Assembly (NCBI RefSeq): GCF_001048695.1
Contig: NZ_CVRB01000001.1
Location: 1,655,724 to 1,719,723 of the forward strand
Length of the DNA: 64,000 nt
Reading direction: 5' to 3'
DNA from: Neobacillus massiliamazoniensis
Lineage (GTDB): Bacteria > Bacillota > Bacilli > Bacillales > Cytobacillaceae
This document shows, piece by piece, positions 26,547 to 35,447 of this stretch (the stretch's first letter is position 1; each line of letters begins with the position of its first letter). Both the position numbers and the translations under genes were made by a program. Under the pieces are notes generated by a model. That model searched no databases. It was not told the origin of the DNA and saw nothing but the letters and a program-made list of their open reading frames with translations.

Positions 26547-27914
26547 TTGGAAAAAAAGTATGTTAAGCTCCAAACGGCGATACCAGGACCAAAATCAAAA
26601 GAAATTTTGGAGCAAAGAAATAAGTATGTTCCTAAAGGAATCAGCAATAATTGCAACTCCTTTGTGAAAAAGGCACAAGGTGCCCTTGTGGAGGACGTTG
26701 ATGGCAATGTTTACATTGATTTTGCCGGTGGGATCGGAACTATAAATGTTGGGCATTCTCATCCGAGAGTCGTAAGGGCTCTCCAGGAGCAGGCAAGTCA
26801 ATTTATCCACACCAGCTTTAATGTCATGATGTATGAATCATATATCAACCTTGCCGAGAAACTGGCTAAACTTGCACCGGGGGATTTCGATAAGCAGGTT
26901 GCCTTTTTTAACAGTGGTGCAGAAGCGGTTGAAAATGCTGTGAAAATAGCGAGAAAGTATACGAAGCGCCAAGGCATTATCTCTTTTACAAGAGGCTTCC
27001 ATGGCAGAACGTTAATGACAATGACGATGACAAGTAAAGTAAAGCCATATAAGTTCGGCTTTGGTCCATTTGCACCTGAGGTGTACAAGGCTCCATATCC
27101 ATATGTTTATCGTCGTCCTGAAGGAATGAGTGAACAGCAATATAGCGATATGATTATTGAACAATTTGAGCACTTCCTTCTTGCGGAAGTGGCGCCTGAA
27201 ACTATTGCTGCTGTCGTGATGGAACCCATTCAAGGGGAAGGTGGATTTATCGTGCCTGACACCGCCTTTGTGAAACGGGTAAGAGAAATCTGTACGCAGT
27301 ATGGAATTTTGTTTGTTGCCGATGAAATTCAAACAGGATTTGCTCGGACAGGAAAGACTTTCGCAATCGAACATTTTGACGTTGTACCGGACTTAATGAC
27401 GATTTCTAAATCAATGGGTGCTGGGGTACCTATTAGCGGTGTCATCGGTAGAGCAGATATTATGGATGCAGCGGAAGTAGGGGAAATTGGCGGAACCTAT
27501 TCCGGAAACCCGCTTGGCTGTCGAGCGGCACTTACGGTGTTGGATATCATTGAAAGTGAAAATCTCAATGACCGGGCTGTGAAGATAGGTGCTAGAGTGA
27601 TAGAAAAAATGAACCTTCTTGCAAACCGTTTTGAGTGTATTGGAGACGTCCGCGGACTTGGTGCCATGATTGCCATGGAATTGGTAAAGGATCGACAATC
27701 AAAGACTCCTGACAAAGAAGGGGTTTCAAAAATTGTGAAAGCAGCAGGTGAGAGAGGGCTACTGTTACTTAGCGCTGGACTTCAAGGAAATGTTATCCGT
27801 TTTCTCATGCCATTAACGATTACAGATGATCAGTTGGAAGAAGGATTACAAATCCTTGAAGAGTCCTTTGAAGCAGTATATCTCAATGACCATGCCATTT
27901 CATCTGGGAGGTAG
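26547..27914 (+). CDS. gabT: 4-aminobutyrate (or 5-aminovalerate) aminotransferase
   Basis: A 455-residue class III aminotransferase of the GabT/DavT group. Landmarks are [48 protein letters not shown] and the PLP lysine in LMTISKSMGAGVPISG. It should convert GABA to succinate semialdehyde, or 5-aminovalerate to glutarate semialdehyde, with 2-oxoglutarate as acceptor. The start is TTG at 26547, supported by AAGGAGGA 8 nt upstream; no ATG is suitably placed. The gene is followed 6 bp later by gabD. Which of the two substrates is preferred cannot be read from sequence. Confidence 0.9.
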   Translation: MEKKYVKLQTAIPGPKSKEILEQRNKYVPKGISNNCNSFVKKAQGALVEDVDGNVYIDFAGGIGTINVGHSHPRVVRALQEQASQFIHTSFNVMMYESYINLAEKLAKLAPGDFDKQVAFFNSGAEAVENAVKIARKYTKRQGIISFTRGFHGRTLMTMTMTSKVKPYKFGFGPFAPEVYKAPYPYVYRRPEGMSEQQYSDMIIEQFEHFLLAEVAPETIAAVVMEPIQGEGGFIVPDTAFVKRVREICTQYGILFVADEIQTGFARTGKTFAIEHFDVVPDLMTISKSMGAGVPISGVIGRADIMDAAEVGEIGGTYSGNPLGCRAALTVLDIIESENLNDRAVKIGARVIEKMNLLANRFECIGDVRGLGAMIAMELVKDRQSKTPDKEGVSKIVKAAGERGLLLLSAGLQGNVIRFLMPLTITDDQLEEGLQILEESFEAVYLNDHAISSGR

Positions 27915-27920
27915 AACAAA

Positions 27921-29375
27921 ATGGATACCATTAAGCAAAAATATGAAATCTATCCAATGTATCTTGATGGAAAATGGGTCGGCAGTGACTATGAGGTTTT
28001 GACTGAAGTAATAAATCCAGCCACAAAGGAAGTTTTAGGAGCCATCCCTACCGGAGGTGCTTTTGAAGCAGAGCAGGCTGTCGATGCTGCTCATAAGGCC
28101 TTCAAAACATGGTCGAAAAAAACAGCTGATGAGCGCTATCATCTGCTTATGAAATGGTTTCAGCTAATTGATGAACACAAGCATGAAATTGCAAGGATCA
28201 TGACAATGGAGCAAGGGAAACCATTAAAAGAGGCGTTAGGTGAGGTCGTGTATGCCAATGGTTTTATTTCCTGGTATGCAGAAGAAGGGAAAAGGGTTTA
28301 TGGTGAAACGATCCCCGCCTCCCATCCTAATAAACGGATTTTGGTTAGAAAAGAACCAATTGGGGTGGTTGCGGCCATTACACCATGGAATTTCCCTGCA
28401 GCCATGATTACAAGAAAGGTAGCTCCAGCACTTGCAGCAGGATGTACCTGTGTCGTAAAACCGGCCAATCAGACTCCGTTGACTGCATTAAAAATGGCTG
28501 AGCTTGCTCATGAAGCTGGAATTCCTGACGGTGTATTAAACGTCATCACCGGCAGATCCTCTGAAATTGGTGATACTTGGCTAAAGGATCCGCGCGTGAC
28601 GAAAATTACGTTTACCGGTTCCACAGAGGTAGGTAAAACTCTAATGCGCGGTGCTGCCGAAAATGTTAAAAAAGTATCTTTAGAGCTTGGTGGTAATGCT
28701 CCATTCATCGTGATGGATGATGCGAACTTAGCCAAAGCGGCTGTTGGGCTTGTGCAATCAAAATTCCGCAATGCCGGTCAAACCTGTATTTGTACGAATC
28801 GTGTCTATGTCCAAGAAGGGGTTAAAGACGAATTCATTAAGCTATTCCAAGCCGAATTAGAGAAACTTAAGGTTGGTAACGGTCTTGAAGAAGGAACGGA
28901 TATTGGTCCATTAATCGATCAATCTGCTTACAAGAAAGTAGAGGCACTAGTCAATGATGCGGTTAATAAGGGTGGAAAAATTACTTACAGCGGACTTAAA
29001 CCTGCTGAAGAAAACGGCTATTTCCATGCCCCAATGATATTGACCGACATCGACGACGATATGGAATGTATGAAAGATGAGATTTTTGGTCCACTTGCAC
29101 CAATCTCTATCTTCAAAACAGAAGAGGAAGTTATTGAAAGAGCAAATAACTCACGTTTCGGATTAGCTGCATATGTGTTTACAGATAATCTGAGCCGTTC
29201 CTTTAGAATAACTGAACAGCTTGAGTATGGAATCGTTGGTCTTAATGATGCCCTGCCTTCAGCCGTACAAGTTCCATTTGGCGGTTATAAGGAAAGCGGA
29301 CTTGGACGCGAAGGCGGTCATTTCGGAATCGAAGAATTCCTCGAAGTAAAATATATTTCGATTGGGTTGGACTAA
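27921..29375 (+). CDS. gabD: Succinate-semialdehyde (or glutarate-semialdehyde) dehydrogenase
   Basis: A 484-residue aldehyde dehydrogenase of the GabD/DavD group. TPWNFPAAMITRK, LELGGNAPFIVMDDANL, the active-site NAGQTCICTNRVYVQ and the C-terminal PFGGYKESGLGREGG are all typical. It completes the route from putrescine via GABA to succinate, or from cadaverine via 5-aminovalerate to glutarate. It overlaps the gabT context closely (6 bp gap, ribosome site GGGAGGT inside the end of gabT). A strong terminator follows, which closes the sigma-54 operon. Confidence 0.92.
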   Translation: MDTIKQKYEIYPMYLDGKWVGSDYEVLTEVINPATKEVLGAIPTGGAFEAEQAVDAAHKAFKTWSKKTADERYHLLMKWFQLIDEHKHEIARIMTMEQGKPLKEALGEVVYANGFISWYAEEGKRVYGETIPASHPNKRILVRKEPIGVVAAITPWNFPAAMITRKVAPALAAGCTCVVKPANQTPLTALKMAELAHEAGIPDGVLNVITGRSSEIGDTWLKDPRVTKITFTGSTEVGKTLMRGAAENVKKVSLELGGNAPFIVMDDANLAKAAVGLVQSKFRNAGQTCICTNRVYVQEGVKDEFIKLFQAELEKLKVGNGLEEGTDIGPLIDQSAYKKVEALVNDAVNKGGKITYSGLKPAEENGYFHAPMILTDIDDDMECMKDEIFGPLAPISIFKTEEEVIERANNSRFGLAAYVFTDNLSRSFRITEQLEYGIVGLNDALPSAVQVPFGGYKESGLGREGGHFGIEEFLEVKYISIGLD

Positions 29376-29442
29376 TTGAGTTGACTAAAGGCGTAGCTGC
29401 CAAATTCGTTTGAACCTCCTTCCAGAGGTCAATCCACGAATC

Positions 29443-29502
29443 AAAGCCAGCGAAACTTTCAGTGCGTTTATTTGTCATTGATTGTGTTCGCTGGCTTTTT
29501 CC
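29443..29502 (+). terminator. Terminator after gabD
   Basis: AAAGCCAGCGAA (29443-29454) pairs perfectly with TTCGCTGGCTTT (29487-29498) across a 32-nt loop, followed by TTT. Confidence 0.82.
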
Positions 29503-29576
29503 AAATTATTTCACTGGTGGACGTGGATCAAACAATTTTAATTGAATTACATTTTCATAAAAAAGGATGGAATTAC

Positions 29577-30761
29577 ATGCCAGGACCTTTGCATGGAATA
29601 AAAATAGTTGATTTGTCTCGTGTTCTCGCTGGTCCCTATTGCACGATGATTTTAGGTGATATGGGAGCAGAAGTAATTAAGATTGAAAATGTTGATACGG
29701 GGGACGAAACAAGAGGGTGGGGGCCTCCGTTTATGGATGGAGAGAGTGCCTACTACTTATGCGCCAATCGAAATAAGCAAGGAATGACCTTAAATCTAAA
29801 ATCAGAAAAAGGCCTTGAAATAGTAAAAAAGCTTATTTCAGAGGCAGATGTTGTGGTACAGAATTTTAAGTCCGGGACTATGGAAAGATTAGGTTTGGGC
29901 TACGAGGAAATAAAGAAGATCAATGAAGGAATTATTCTTGCGTCGATTAGCGGTTTCGGCAATACAGGTCCTTACTCTCATCTACCAGGCTACGATTATA
30001 TTGTTCAGGCAATGTCCGGTTTAATGAGTATCACAGGAGAACGGGAAGGACAGCCAACTAAGGTTGGTGTTGCAATTTCCGATGTCCTTACGGGCCTTTA
30101 TACATGTATTGGAATTTTAGGAGCAATCCAGAATCGTAACAGAACCGGAGAAGGGCAGGTAGTGGATATCTCCTTATTTGATTCCCAACTCGCTTCGTTG
30201 GTGAATGTCGCAAGCAACTACTTGTGTTCAGGTCAAATCCCTGAACGGCTTGGCAACGCTCACCCAAATATTGTGCCATATCAATTGTTTCCGGCGAGTG
30301 ACGGCGATTTTATTATCGCAGTTGGAAATGACAGGCAATATCGTAAACTAGCGATCCTCCTTGGGGATGAGACGCTGCTTGCAGAAAAATATGAGAAAAA
30401 TTCTGACCGTTTGCTACATAAAAACGAGCTAATAAATAGAATTTCCTTGACGATTGGAACGAAATCAAGGGCTGAATGGAAACAACTGCTTGATGAAGCA
30501 GGGATCCCGAATAGTCCGATTTACAATGTAAAGGAAGCGCTAGAGTCTGATCAGGCCATTTCAAGGGAAATGGTCGTGAATGTCAAGCATCCTATCATCC
30601 CGGATCTGAAGCTTGTCGGCTCGCCATTAAAATTCTCAAAAACACCAGTAACCATTGATAGGCATCCACCTATTTATGGCGAACATACTGAAGAAGTTTT
30701 AATGAAACTTGGCTACTCCAAAGCTGAGATTGAAGAAATGAAACAAAACCAAATTATTTAA
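29577..30761 (+). CDS. Family III CoA-transferase (CaiB/BaiF type)
   Basis: A protein of about 394 residues. It starts PGPLHGIKIVDLSRVLAGPY, typical of family III CoA-transferases, and has the catalytic aspartate in PGYDYIVQAMSG, FNPRLVY-like FGNTGPYS, and a C-terminal PPIYGEHTEEVL. ATG 29577 has AAAAGGATGG 6 nt upstream; the longer frame from 29472 has no ribosome site. It moves CoA between carboxylic acids. Next to a glutaryl-CoA-dehydrogenase-like gene and downstream of gabTD-like genes, succinyl-CoA:glutarate CoA-transfer is an attractive reading. Other dicarboxylates remain possible. Confidence 0.88.
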   Translation: MPGPLHGIKIVDLSRVLAGPYCTMILGDMGAEVIKIENVDTGDETRGWGPPFMDGESAYYLCANRNKQGMTLNLKSEKGLEIVKKLISEADVVVQNFKSGTMERLGLGYEEIKKINEGIILASISGFGNTGPYSHLPGYDYIVQAMSGLMSITGEREGQPTKVGVAISDVLTGLYTCIGILGAIQNRNRTGEGQVVDISLFDSQLASLVNVASNYLCSGQIPERLGNAHPNIVPYQLFPASDGDFIIAVGNDRQYRKLAILLGDETLLAEKYEKNSDRLLHKNELINRISLTIGTKSRAEWKQLLDEAGIPNSPIYNVKEALESDQAISREMVVNVKHPIIPDLKLVGSPLKFSKTPVTIDRHPPIYGEHTEEVLMKLGYSKAEIEEMKQNQII

Positions 30762-30774
30762 GGGGGAAATGAAC

Positions 30775-31983
30775 ATGAATTTTTCATTTACAGAAGAACA
30801 AAAAAGTGTCAGAAAGGTAGTAAGAGCATTCGTAGATCGTGAAATTATTCCTTATATTAAGGAGTGGGATGAGAAAGTACATTTTGAAGAAAATATTCTT
30901 AAACGCTTAGCAGATTTACAGCTCATGGGGGTATGTATACCAGAGGAATATGGCGGCGTTGGCATGGATTACAATACACTTGCAATCGTTTGCGAGGAGT
31001 TAGAACGCGGGGATACCGCTTTTCGTACTGCTGTTTCCGTTCATACTGGATTAAACAGCATGACTCTTCTCCAATGGGGAACAGAGGAGCAGAAGCAGAA
31101 ATATCTTGTTCCGCAAGCAACTGGAGAAAAAATTGGTGCGTTTGGATTAACGGAACCGAATGCCGGCTCTGATGTGGTTGCAATGGAAACTACTGCTGTA
31201 AAAGCAGGAGACCACTATATTTTAAATGGATCGAAAACTTGGATATCTTTATGCGATGTGGCCGATCACTTCTTAATTTTTGCAAAAACAGACACAAAAG
31301 CTAAGCATCACGGCATTTCCTGCTTTATTGTCGAACGTACCTTTGAAGGTCTTTCTACTAAAGCGATTAAAGGAAAAATGGGTATTCGTGCAGGTAATAC
31401 TGGGGAAGTATTCTTAGACAATGTAAAGGTGCCAGCTGAGAATTTGCTAGGTTACGAGGGTGAAGGTTTTAAAATTGCGATGTCCGCGCTCGACAATGGC
31501 CGATTCACTGTTGCTGCGGGAGCATGTGGAACCATTATGGCTTCGCTCGAAGCAAGTGTAAAATATTGTGAGGAAAGAAAAACATTTGGGAAAGAAATAG
31601 GCAAGCATCAGCTCGTACAGCAAATGATTGCAAAAATGTCGGCCAACTTAGAGATTTCCCGTTTACTAGTCTATAAAGCTGGCGAGTTAAAAAATAACGG
31701 CAAACGCAACACGCAGGAAACCTCATTGGCAAAATGGATTTCATGTGACGCTGCTTATGAGGCAGCAAACGACGCAGTGCAAGTTCATGGCGCTTATGGA
31801 TTCTCAAATGAGTTCCCTGTCGAGCGTTATTTACGAAACGCCAAGGCACCTGTAATATATGAAGGAACAAGAGAAATCCATACGATCATGCAGGCAGAAT
31901 ATGCACTAGGATACCGCGAGGACAAAACTCTTAGAAAAATGCTTCCTGCCTGGCCATTTGCAGAAAGTCTCGTAAGAGGATAG
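30775..31983 (+). CDS. Acyl-CoA dehydrogenase, glutaryl-CoA dehydrogenase-like
   Basis: A 402-residue acyl-CoA dehydrogenase. FAD-site stretches FGLTEPNAGSD and KTWIS are present, with the catalytic glutamate E363 in YEGTREIH. In FRTAVSVHTG, Arg84 and Ser88 line up with the Arg and Ser four residues apart that hold the distal carboxylate in human glutaryl-CoA dehydrogenase (YRSAMSV); ordinary chain-length enzymes lack this arginine. It is therefore likely to oxidise and decarboxylate glutaryl-CoA to crotonyl-CoA. ATG 30775 has GGGGG 8 nt upstream; ATG 30769 is too close. It lies 13 bp after the CoA-transferase. Confidence 0.88.
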   Translation: MNFSFTEEQKSVRKVVRAFVDREIIPYIKEWDEKVHFEENILKRLADLQLMGVCIPEEYGGVGMDYNTLAIVCEELERGDTAFRTAVSVHTGLNSMTLLQWGTEEQKQKYLVPQATGEKIGAFGLTEPNAGSDVVAMETTAVKAGDHYILNGSKTWISLCDVADHFLIFAKTDTKAKHHGISCFIVERTFEGLSTKAIKGKMGIRAGNTGEVFLDNVKVPAENLLGYEGEGFKIAMSALDNGRFTVAAGACGTIMASLEASVKYCEERKTFGKEIGKHQLVQQMIAKMSANLEISRLLVYKAGELKNNGKRNTQETSLAKWISCDAAYEAANDAVQVHGAYGFSNEFPVERYLRNAKAPVIYEGTREIHTIMQAEYALGYREDKTLRKMLPAWPFAESLVRG

Positions 31984-31990
31984 GTGGAAA

Positions 31991-32314
31991 ATGACAGGTT
32001 TAAAAACCCATTTCCTCGCAGGTCATTCTCGGCTACCTCAGGGAATGGCGGCTCAAAGTGTTTTTGACTCTTTGACCATCACGGTTGAGGTCGATAAAAA
32101 ATATGGTGTCATTGTCGAATCCTCCTGTACGCTGGCAACTGAACATGGAAGATCCTATGTTCAGCATCTTCTAAAAGGACATAGCCTGCAGGATGGTATT
32201 GATGAAATCATAGAGATGTTAAAAGAAGGCTATCGGGGGAAAGCCGTTAACGCTTTAATCGCTGCAATAAAAGATTTAAATACTCAGTATATTAATTACG
32301 AGAGCTCTTTGTAA
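31991..32314 (+). CDS. DUF3870 protein
   Basis: A 107-residue protein. FLAGHSRLPQGMAAQSVFDS and YGVIVESSCTLATEHGR are the hallmarks of DUF3870, a small family found next to CoA and acyl-CoA genes in Bacillus and clostridia. A cysteine at the end of VESSC may matter. GGTGG lies just before the ATG. It is the last gene of the CoA-transferase/dehydrogenase unit, 8 bp after the dehydrogenase. Its function is unknown. Its terminator has been split by an insertion sequence (see 32322-34034). Confidence 0.8.
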   Translation: MTGLKTHFLAGHSRLPQGMAAQSVFDSLTITVEVDKKYGVIVESSCTLATEHGRSYVQHLLKGHSLQDGIDEIIEMLKEGYRGKAVNALIAAIKDLNTQYINYESSL

Positions 32315-32411
32315 AAAATAGAAAAAGCCGTTATGCTTGAAAATGATATGCTCCCCTTAAAGTAGACAGATGAAAAAACAAAAATCTGTTGTTACTTTAG
32401 GGGGATTTTTT

Positions 32412-33089
32412 ATGTCTAAAAGAAGTAAATATTCTTCTGAGGAAAAGTACCAAATTCTAATGAAATATTTAGAAGGGGAAATAAGCCCCAGCAGATTAAT
32501 AAAGGAATACAAAATTTCTAATTCCACACTTCTCAGTTGGAAAGACAAATATGAATTATATGGTATTGATGGTTTAGAGGAATCACATGGATGGAAAGAG
32601 TATTCAGATGAATTAAGATTAAGTGCCATTCAAGATTATTTATCGGGGGCTTATTCGATATTGGAAATATGTAGAAAGCGTAAAGTAAGCCGTGGCGCTC
32701 TCAGAGTCTGGATAAAGAATTATAATAATCATAAGGAAACGAAGAATACTCATCGGAGGAAATCCCTTATGATTCAATCAAAAAAATTATCATTTGAAGA
32801 GAAAGTTGAAGCAGTTCATCTCTGTATAAAAAATGGACATAATTATTCAGCTGTAATAGAAAAATATCATATTAGCTACCAGCAAATATACAGCTGGACA
32901 AAAAGGTATGAAGCAGAGGGACCAGAATCCCTACGGGATCACCGGGGAAGAAAGAAACCTGTAGAAGAAATGACAGAACAAGAGAAATTAAGGATAAAGG
33001 TTAAGGAATTAGAAGCGAAAAATTATCGATTAGAAGTAGAAAATGCTTTATTAAAAAAGTTGGAGGAAATCGAAAGAAGGCGGTACTAA
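32412..33089 (+). CDS. IS3-family transposase OrfA
   Basis: A 225-residue protein with two or three helix-turn-helix segments. SPSRLIKEYKISNSTLLSWK and NYSAVIEKYHISYQQIYSWT are typical of the DNA-binding OrfA of the IS150 group, and the C-terminus is a leucine-rich coiled coil (LEAKNYRLEVENALLKK). It binds the terminal repeats. ATG 32412 has TAGGGGGA 6-7 nt upstream. A slip sequence near the end (33053-33059) allows fusion with OrfB. Confidence 0.88.
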   Translation: MSKRSKYSSEEKYQILMKYLEGEISPSRLIKEYKISNSTLLSWKDKYELYGIDGLEESHGWKEYSDELRLSAIQDYLSGAYSILEICRKRKVSRGALRVWIKNYNNHKETKNTHRRKSLMIQSKKLSFEEKVEAVHLCIKNGHNYSAVIEKYHISYQQIYSWTKRYEAEGPESLRDHRGRKKPVEEMTEQEKLRIKVKELEAKNYRLEVENALLKKLEEIERRRY

Positions 33090-33976
33090 GCAGGGTTCGG
33101 AATGAAGTAGTTTATTGTGCTATACGCGAATTAAATGAGGAGAAGAATTGCCCTATTCATCTTCTTTGTTCATTATGCAAGACCAATCGATCTTCATACT
33201 ATAAATGGCTTAATCGAAAAGAAACGGATCAAGAACGTGAAAATCGTGGTTTATTTAAAGAAATCAAAGCAATTTATCAAAAAGTGGAAGGAATTTATGG
33301 TTATCGAAGAATGACAATGAATCTTAACCGCAAAATGAATAAACATTATAATGCGAAAAGGATTCATCGTTTAATGAAATTAGTTGGATTACAAGCGAAG
33401 ATACGACGGAAAAAGAAATGGGATCATCGTCCTTCAGATAATAATGTAGCAGATAATATCTTGAATCGGGAATTTACAGCAGCACATCCCAATGAAAAAT
33501 GGGTAACCGATATAACAGAATTGAAATACGGAGAAGGCCAAAAAGCCTATTTAAGCGCTGTTTTAGACCTGTATGACAATTCTATTGTTTCCTATGAAAT
33601 TGGACATCGAAATGATAATGAGCTAGTCTTTAAGACCATTAAGCGTGCTTTAGCTACGGCTACTTTAGAAGATGAAAAATTATTAATACATAGCGACCGT
33701 GGGTTTCAATATACATCAAATGGATTTAAAAAAATAGTCAAAAAAAAACATCTTACTCACAGTATGTCTAGAGTAGGAAAATGTATTGATAATGGATGTA
33801 TGGAATCATTCTGGGGGACTTTGAAAGTAGAAAGATATTATCTTCATCATTATCAATCCTTTAAGGAACTTCAAAAGGATATAAAAAACTACATTCAATT
33901 TTATAACCAAGACCGTTTACAAGCTAAATTTAATGGCCTTAGCCCGATAGAATATCGAACTAAGGCCATTGCCTAG
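33059..33976 (+). CDS. IS3-family transposase OrfB (DDE integrase domain), read by -1 frameshift
   Basis: The frame is open from the A_AAA_AAG site at 33053-33059, which is in the right register for OrfA (TTA AAA AAG) to slip -1 and continue as VGGNRKKAVL. About 305 residues follow: an HTH_21-like segment KVEGIYGYRRMT, then the integrase core with WVTDITEL (first D), AVLDLYDNSIVSY (second D) and CMESFWGTLKVE (E). The product OrfAB would be the active transposase. No strong ribosome site favours independent translation. Confidence 0.85.
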   Translation, partial: VGGNRKKAVLSRVRNEVVYCAIRELNEEKNCPIHLLCSLCKTNRSSYYKWLNRKETDQERENRGLFKEIKAIYQKVEGIYGYRRMTMNLNRKMNKHYNAKRIHRLMKLVGLQAKIRRKKKWDHRPSDNNVADNILNREFTAAHPNEKWVTDITELKYGEGQKAYLSAVLDLYDNSIVSYEIGHRNDNELVFKTIKRALATATLEDEKLLIHSDRGFQYTSNGFKKIVKKKHLTHSMSRVGKCIDNGCMESFWGTLKVERYYLHHYQSFKELQKDIKNYIQFYNQDRLQAKFNGLSPIEYRTKAIA

Positions 33977-34103
33977 TTTTAGTTTTTGATACTGTCTACT
34001 TGACAGGGTGCAGTTCAAAAAGCTACGGCTTTTTTTAATTTAACAATTTATAGATACTGTGTTACGATAACGTATAAAAGTAAATTCGTAATGGGGGGCG
34101 GGA

Positions 34104-35237
34104 TTGTTGGTTAAAACGATTTTATTTGACGTAGATGGAGTTCTCTTAAGCGAGGACCATTATTTTGATGCTTCTGCATTAACAGTTTGGGAAATGCTCG
34201 TAAGTGAGAATTATCTGGGTTTGTCACCTGAAAATTTTAAAACAGATTATAGCGAAGCCGAGATTAAAACCATTAGACAGCATGTCTTTGAAAGAAATGA
34301 TGAGGTTCTAAAATTTATGAAATCCCGAGGCCTAAACGCCAACTGGGACATGATTTATTTATCATTCACACATCAACTAATCCACCTACTGTCACAAATT
34401 AAAGATAGAGAGTTTGTGAAAATAAAACAATGGTGTCAGGCACCCATTAATCGCGAAACGTTATTGGAGATAGGAAAGGTTTTAAATAAATATGAGGTAG
34501 AAACAGATTTCACTTTGTTTGTGAAGGATTTCGAGCGTTCTGAGGCTGTGAAACAGGAATTGCTTGGATACTTAAATGAACTTGTTAAGGAGAAGCTTGG
34601 GGTGGAAACGGACACTTTTGGAGGTAAGAATGAGCTTTGGTCCGTCTGTGAGCATGTTTCCCAGGAATGGTATGTTGGCGATGAACATGTCATTGCTTCA
34701 ACTGGTAGACCATCTACGCAAACAGGCAAAAAAGGCTTCTTTGCAAACGAAACAACATTAGCTCCGAGAGAGATGATTGCTGAGCTTTTTGAATTTCTTA
34801 AAGACTCCGGTTATGAAATTGGAATTGGAACTGGCCGTCCGGCATTAGAGACGATTCAGCCATTTCAGCATTTAAACTGGCTAATATACTTTGATGAAAA
34901 CAGAATCGTAACAGATGACGAAGTTGTCAAGGCGGAAAAAGAGCTTTCGGAAGGGAAATCATTATCAAAGCCGCATCCATTTACCTATATTGCTGCTCTT
35001 TATGGTAAGAGCACATCTGTTCAAGAATGCTTGCAAAAAACATTACCGCTGAAAAATGGAAATGAAGTCTTAATTGTCGGAGATTCTTTAGCAGATCTGC
35101 TAGCAGCGAGACAAATAGGCTGTCAGTTTGCAGCCGTTTTAACTGGTCTTTCTGGTAAAGATGCCAAAAGTGAATTTGAAAAGCACGAAGCGGACTATAT
35201 TCTTGATTCTGTACTGGACATAAGAGGAATTTTATAA
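34104..35237 (+). CDS. HAD-superfamily hydrolase
   Basis: A 377-residue protein. The first HAD motif is LFDVDGVLL at the N-terminus, with a phosphatase-like variation DxDGV. IGIGTGRPALETI is the second-motif region and LIVGDSLADLLAARQ the last, with the metal aspartate. A long helical cap of about 180 residues sits between motifs 1 and 2, larger than in most HAD enzymes. The start is TTG 34104 with GGGGGCGG just upstream; TTG 34107 is also possible. It is a single gene with its own terminator. The substrate is unknown. Confidence 0.82.
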   Translation: MLVKTILFDVDGVLLSEDHYFDASALTVWEMLVSENYLGLSPENFKTDYSEAEIKTIRQHVFERNDEVLKFMKSRGLNANWDMIYLSFTHQLIHLLSQIKDREFVKIKQWCQAPINRETLLEIGKVLNKYEVETDFTLFVKDFERSEAVKQELLGYLNELVKEKLGVETDTFGGKNELWSVCEHVSQEWYVGDEHVIASTGRPSTQTGKKGFFANETTLAPREMIAELFEFLKDSGYEIGIGTGRPALETIQPFQHLNWLIYFDENRIVTDDEVVKAEKELSEGKSLSKPHPFTYIAALYGKSTSVQECLQKTLPLKNGNEVLIVGDSLADLLAARQIGCQFAAVLTGLSGKDAKSEFEKHEADYILDSVLDIRGIL

Positions 35238-35263
35238 AACAACCATTATAATAATCTAAAGTA

Positions 35264-35306
35264 TAAGACCAGATCACTCACATATCGATTTGGTCTTATT
35301 TTTTTC
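35264..35306 (+). terminator. Terminator after the HAD hydrolase
   Basis: TAAGACCAGATC pairs with GATTTGGTCTTA (one G-U) across an 11-nt loop, then TTTTTTT. Confidence 0.85.
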
Positions 35307-35447
35307 TGATAAATCTATTTTTTAAGAATCTTAAAGATGAAAAGTTTATTTAATGGACTAATGGTATACGAAATAAATTCGTTTAAGGTTTGTTAAACAG
35401 TGTTTTTTGGTTACCTCTGACATTAAATGTTGAAAGTAGGATAAAAA

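Larger units (their letters stand above)
32349..34012 (+). mobile_element. IS3-family insertion sequence (IS150-like layout)
   Basis: A 1664-bp element with ends TGCTCCCC... and ...GGGTGCA. The first 31 bp of the left end match the reverse complement of the right end at 23 positions, including a block AAGTAGACAG. It carries two overlapping frames joined by a canonical A_AAA_AAG slip site. I could not identify a target duplication from the flanks. Both frames look intact, so it may be active. Confidence 0.9.
32322..34034 (+). terminator. Terminator split by the IS3 element
   Basis: AAAAAGCCGT (32322-32331) lies just after the DUF3870 stop, and its perfect complement ACGGCTTTTT (34025-34034) with a T run lies just after the insertion sequence. 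Closing the gap gives a normal rho-independent hairpin with a loop near TATGCTTGAAAATGATA/GTTCAAAAAGCT. The element therefore inserted into the loop. RNA from the upstream operon may now read into the transposase genes. Confidence 0.75.

Noticed and set aside
29487..29520. Possible sigma-54 promoter (CTGGCTTTTTCCAAAT) before the CoA-transferase
   Set aside because: The GC of the -12 element is missing at the required distance, and the TGGC belongs to the terminator stem.
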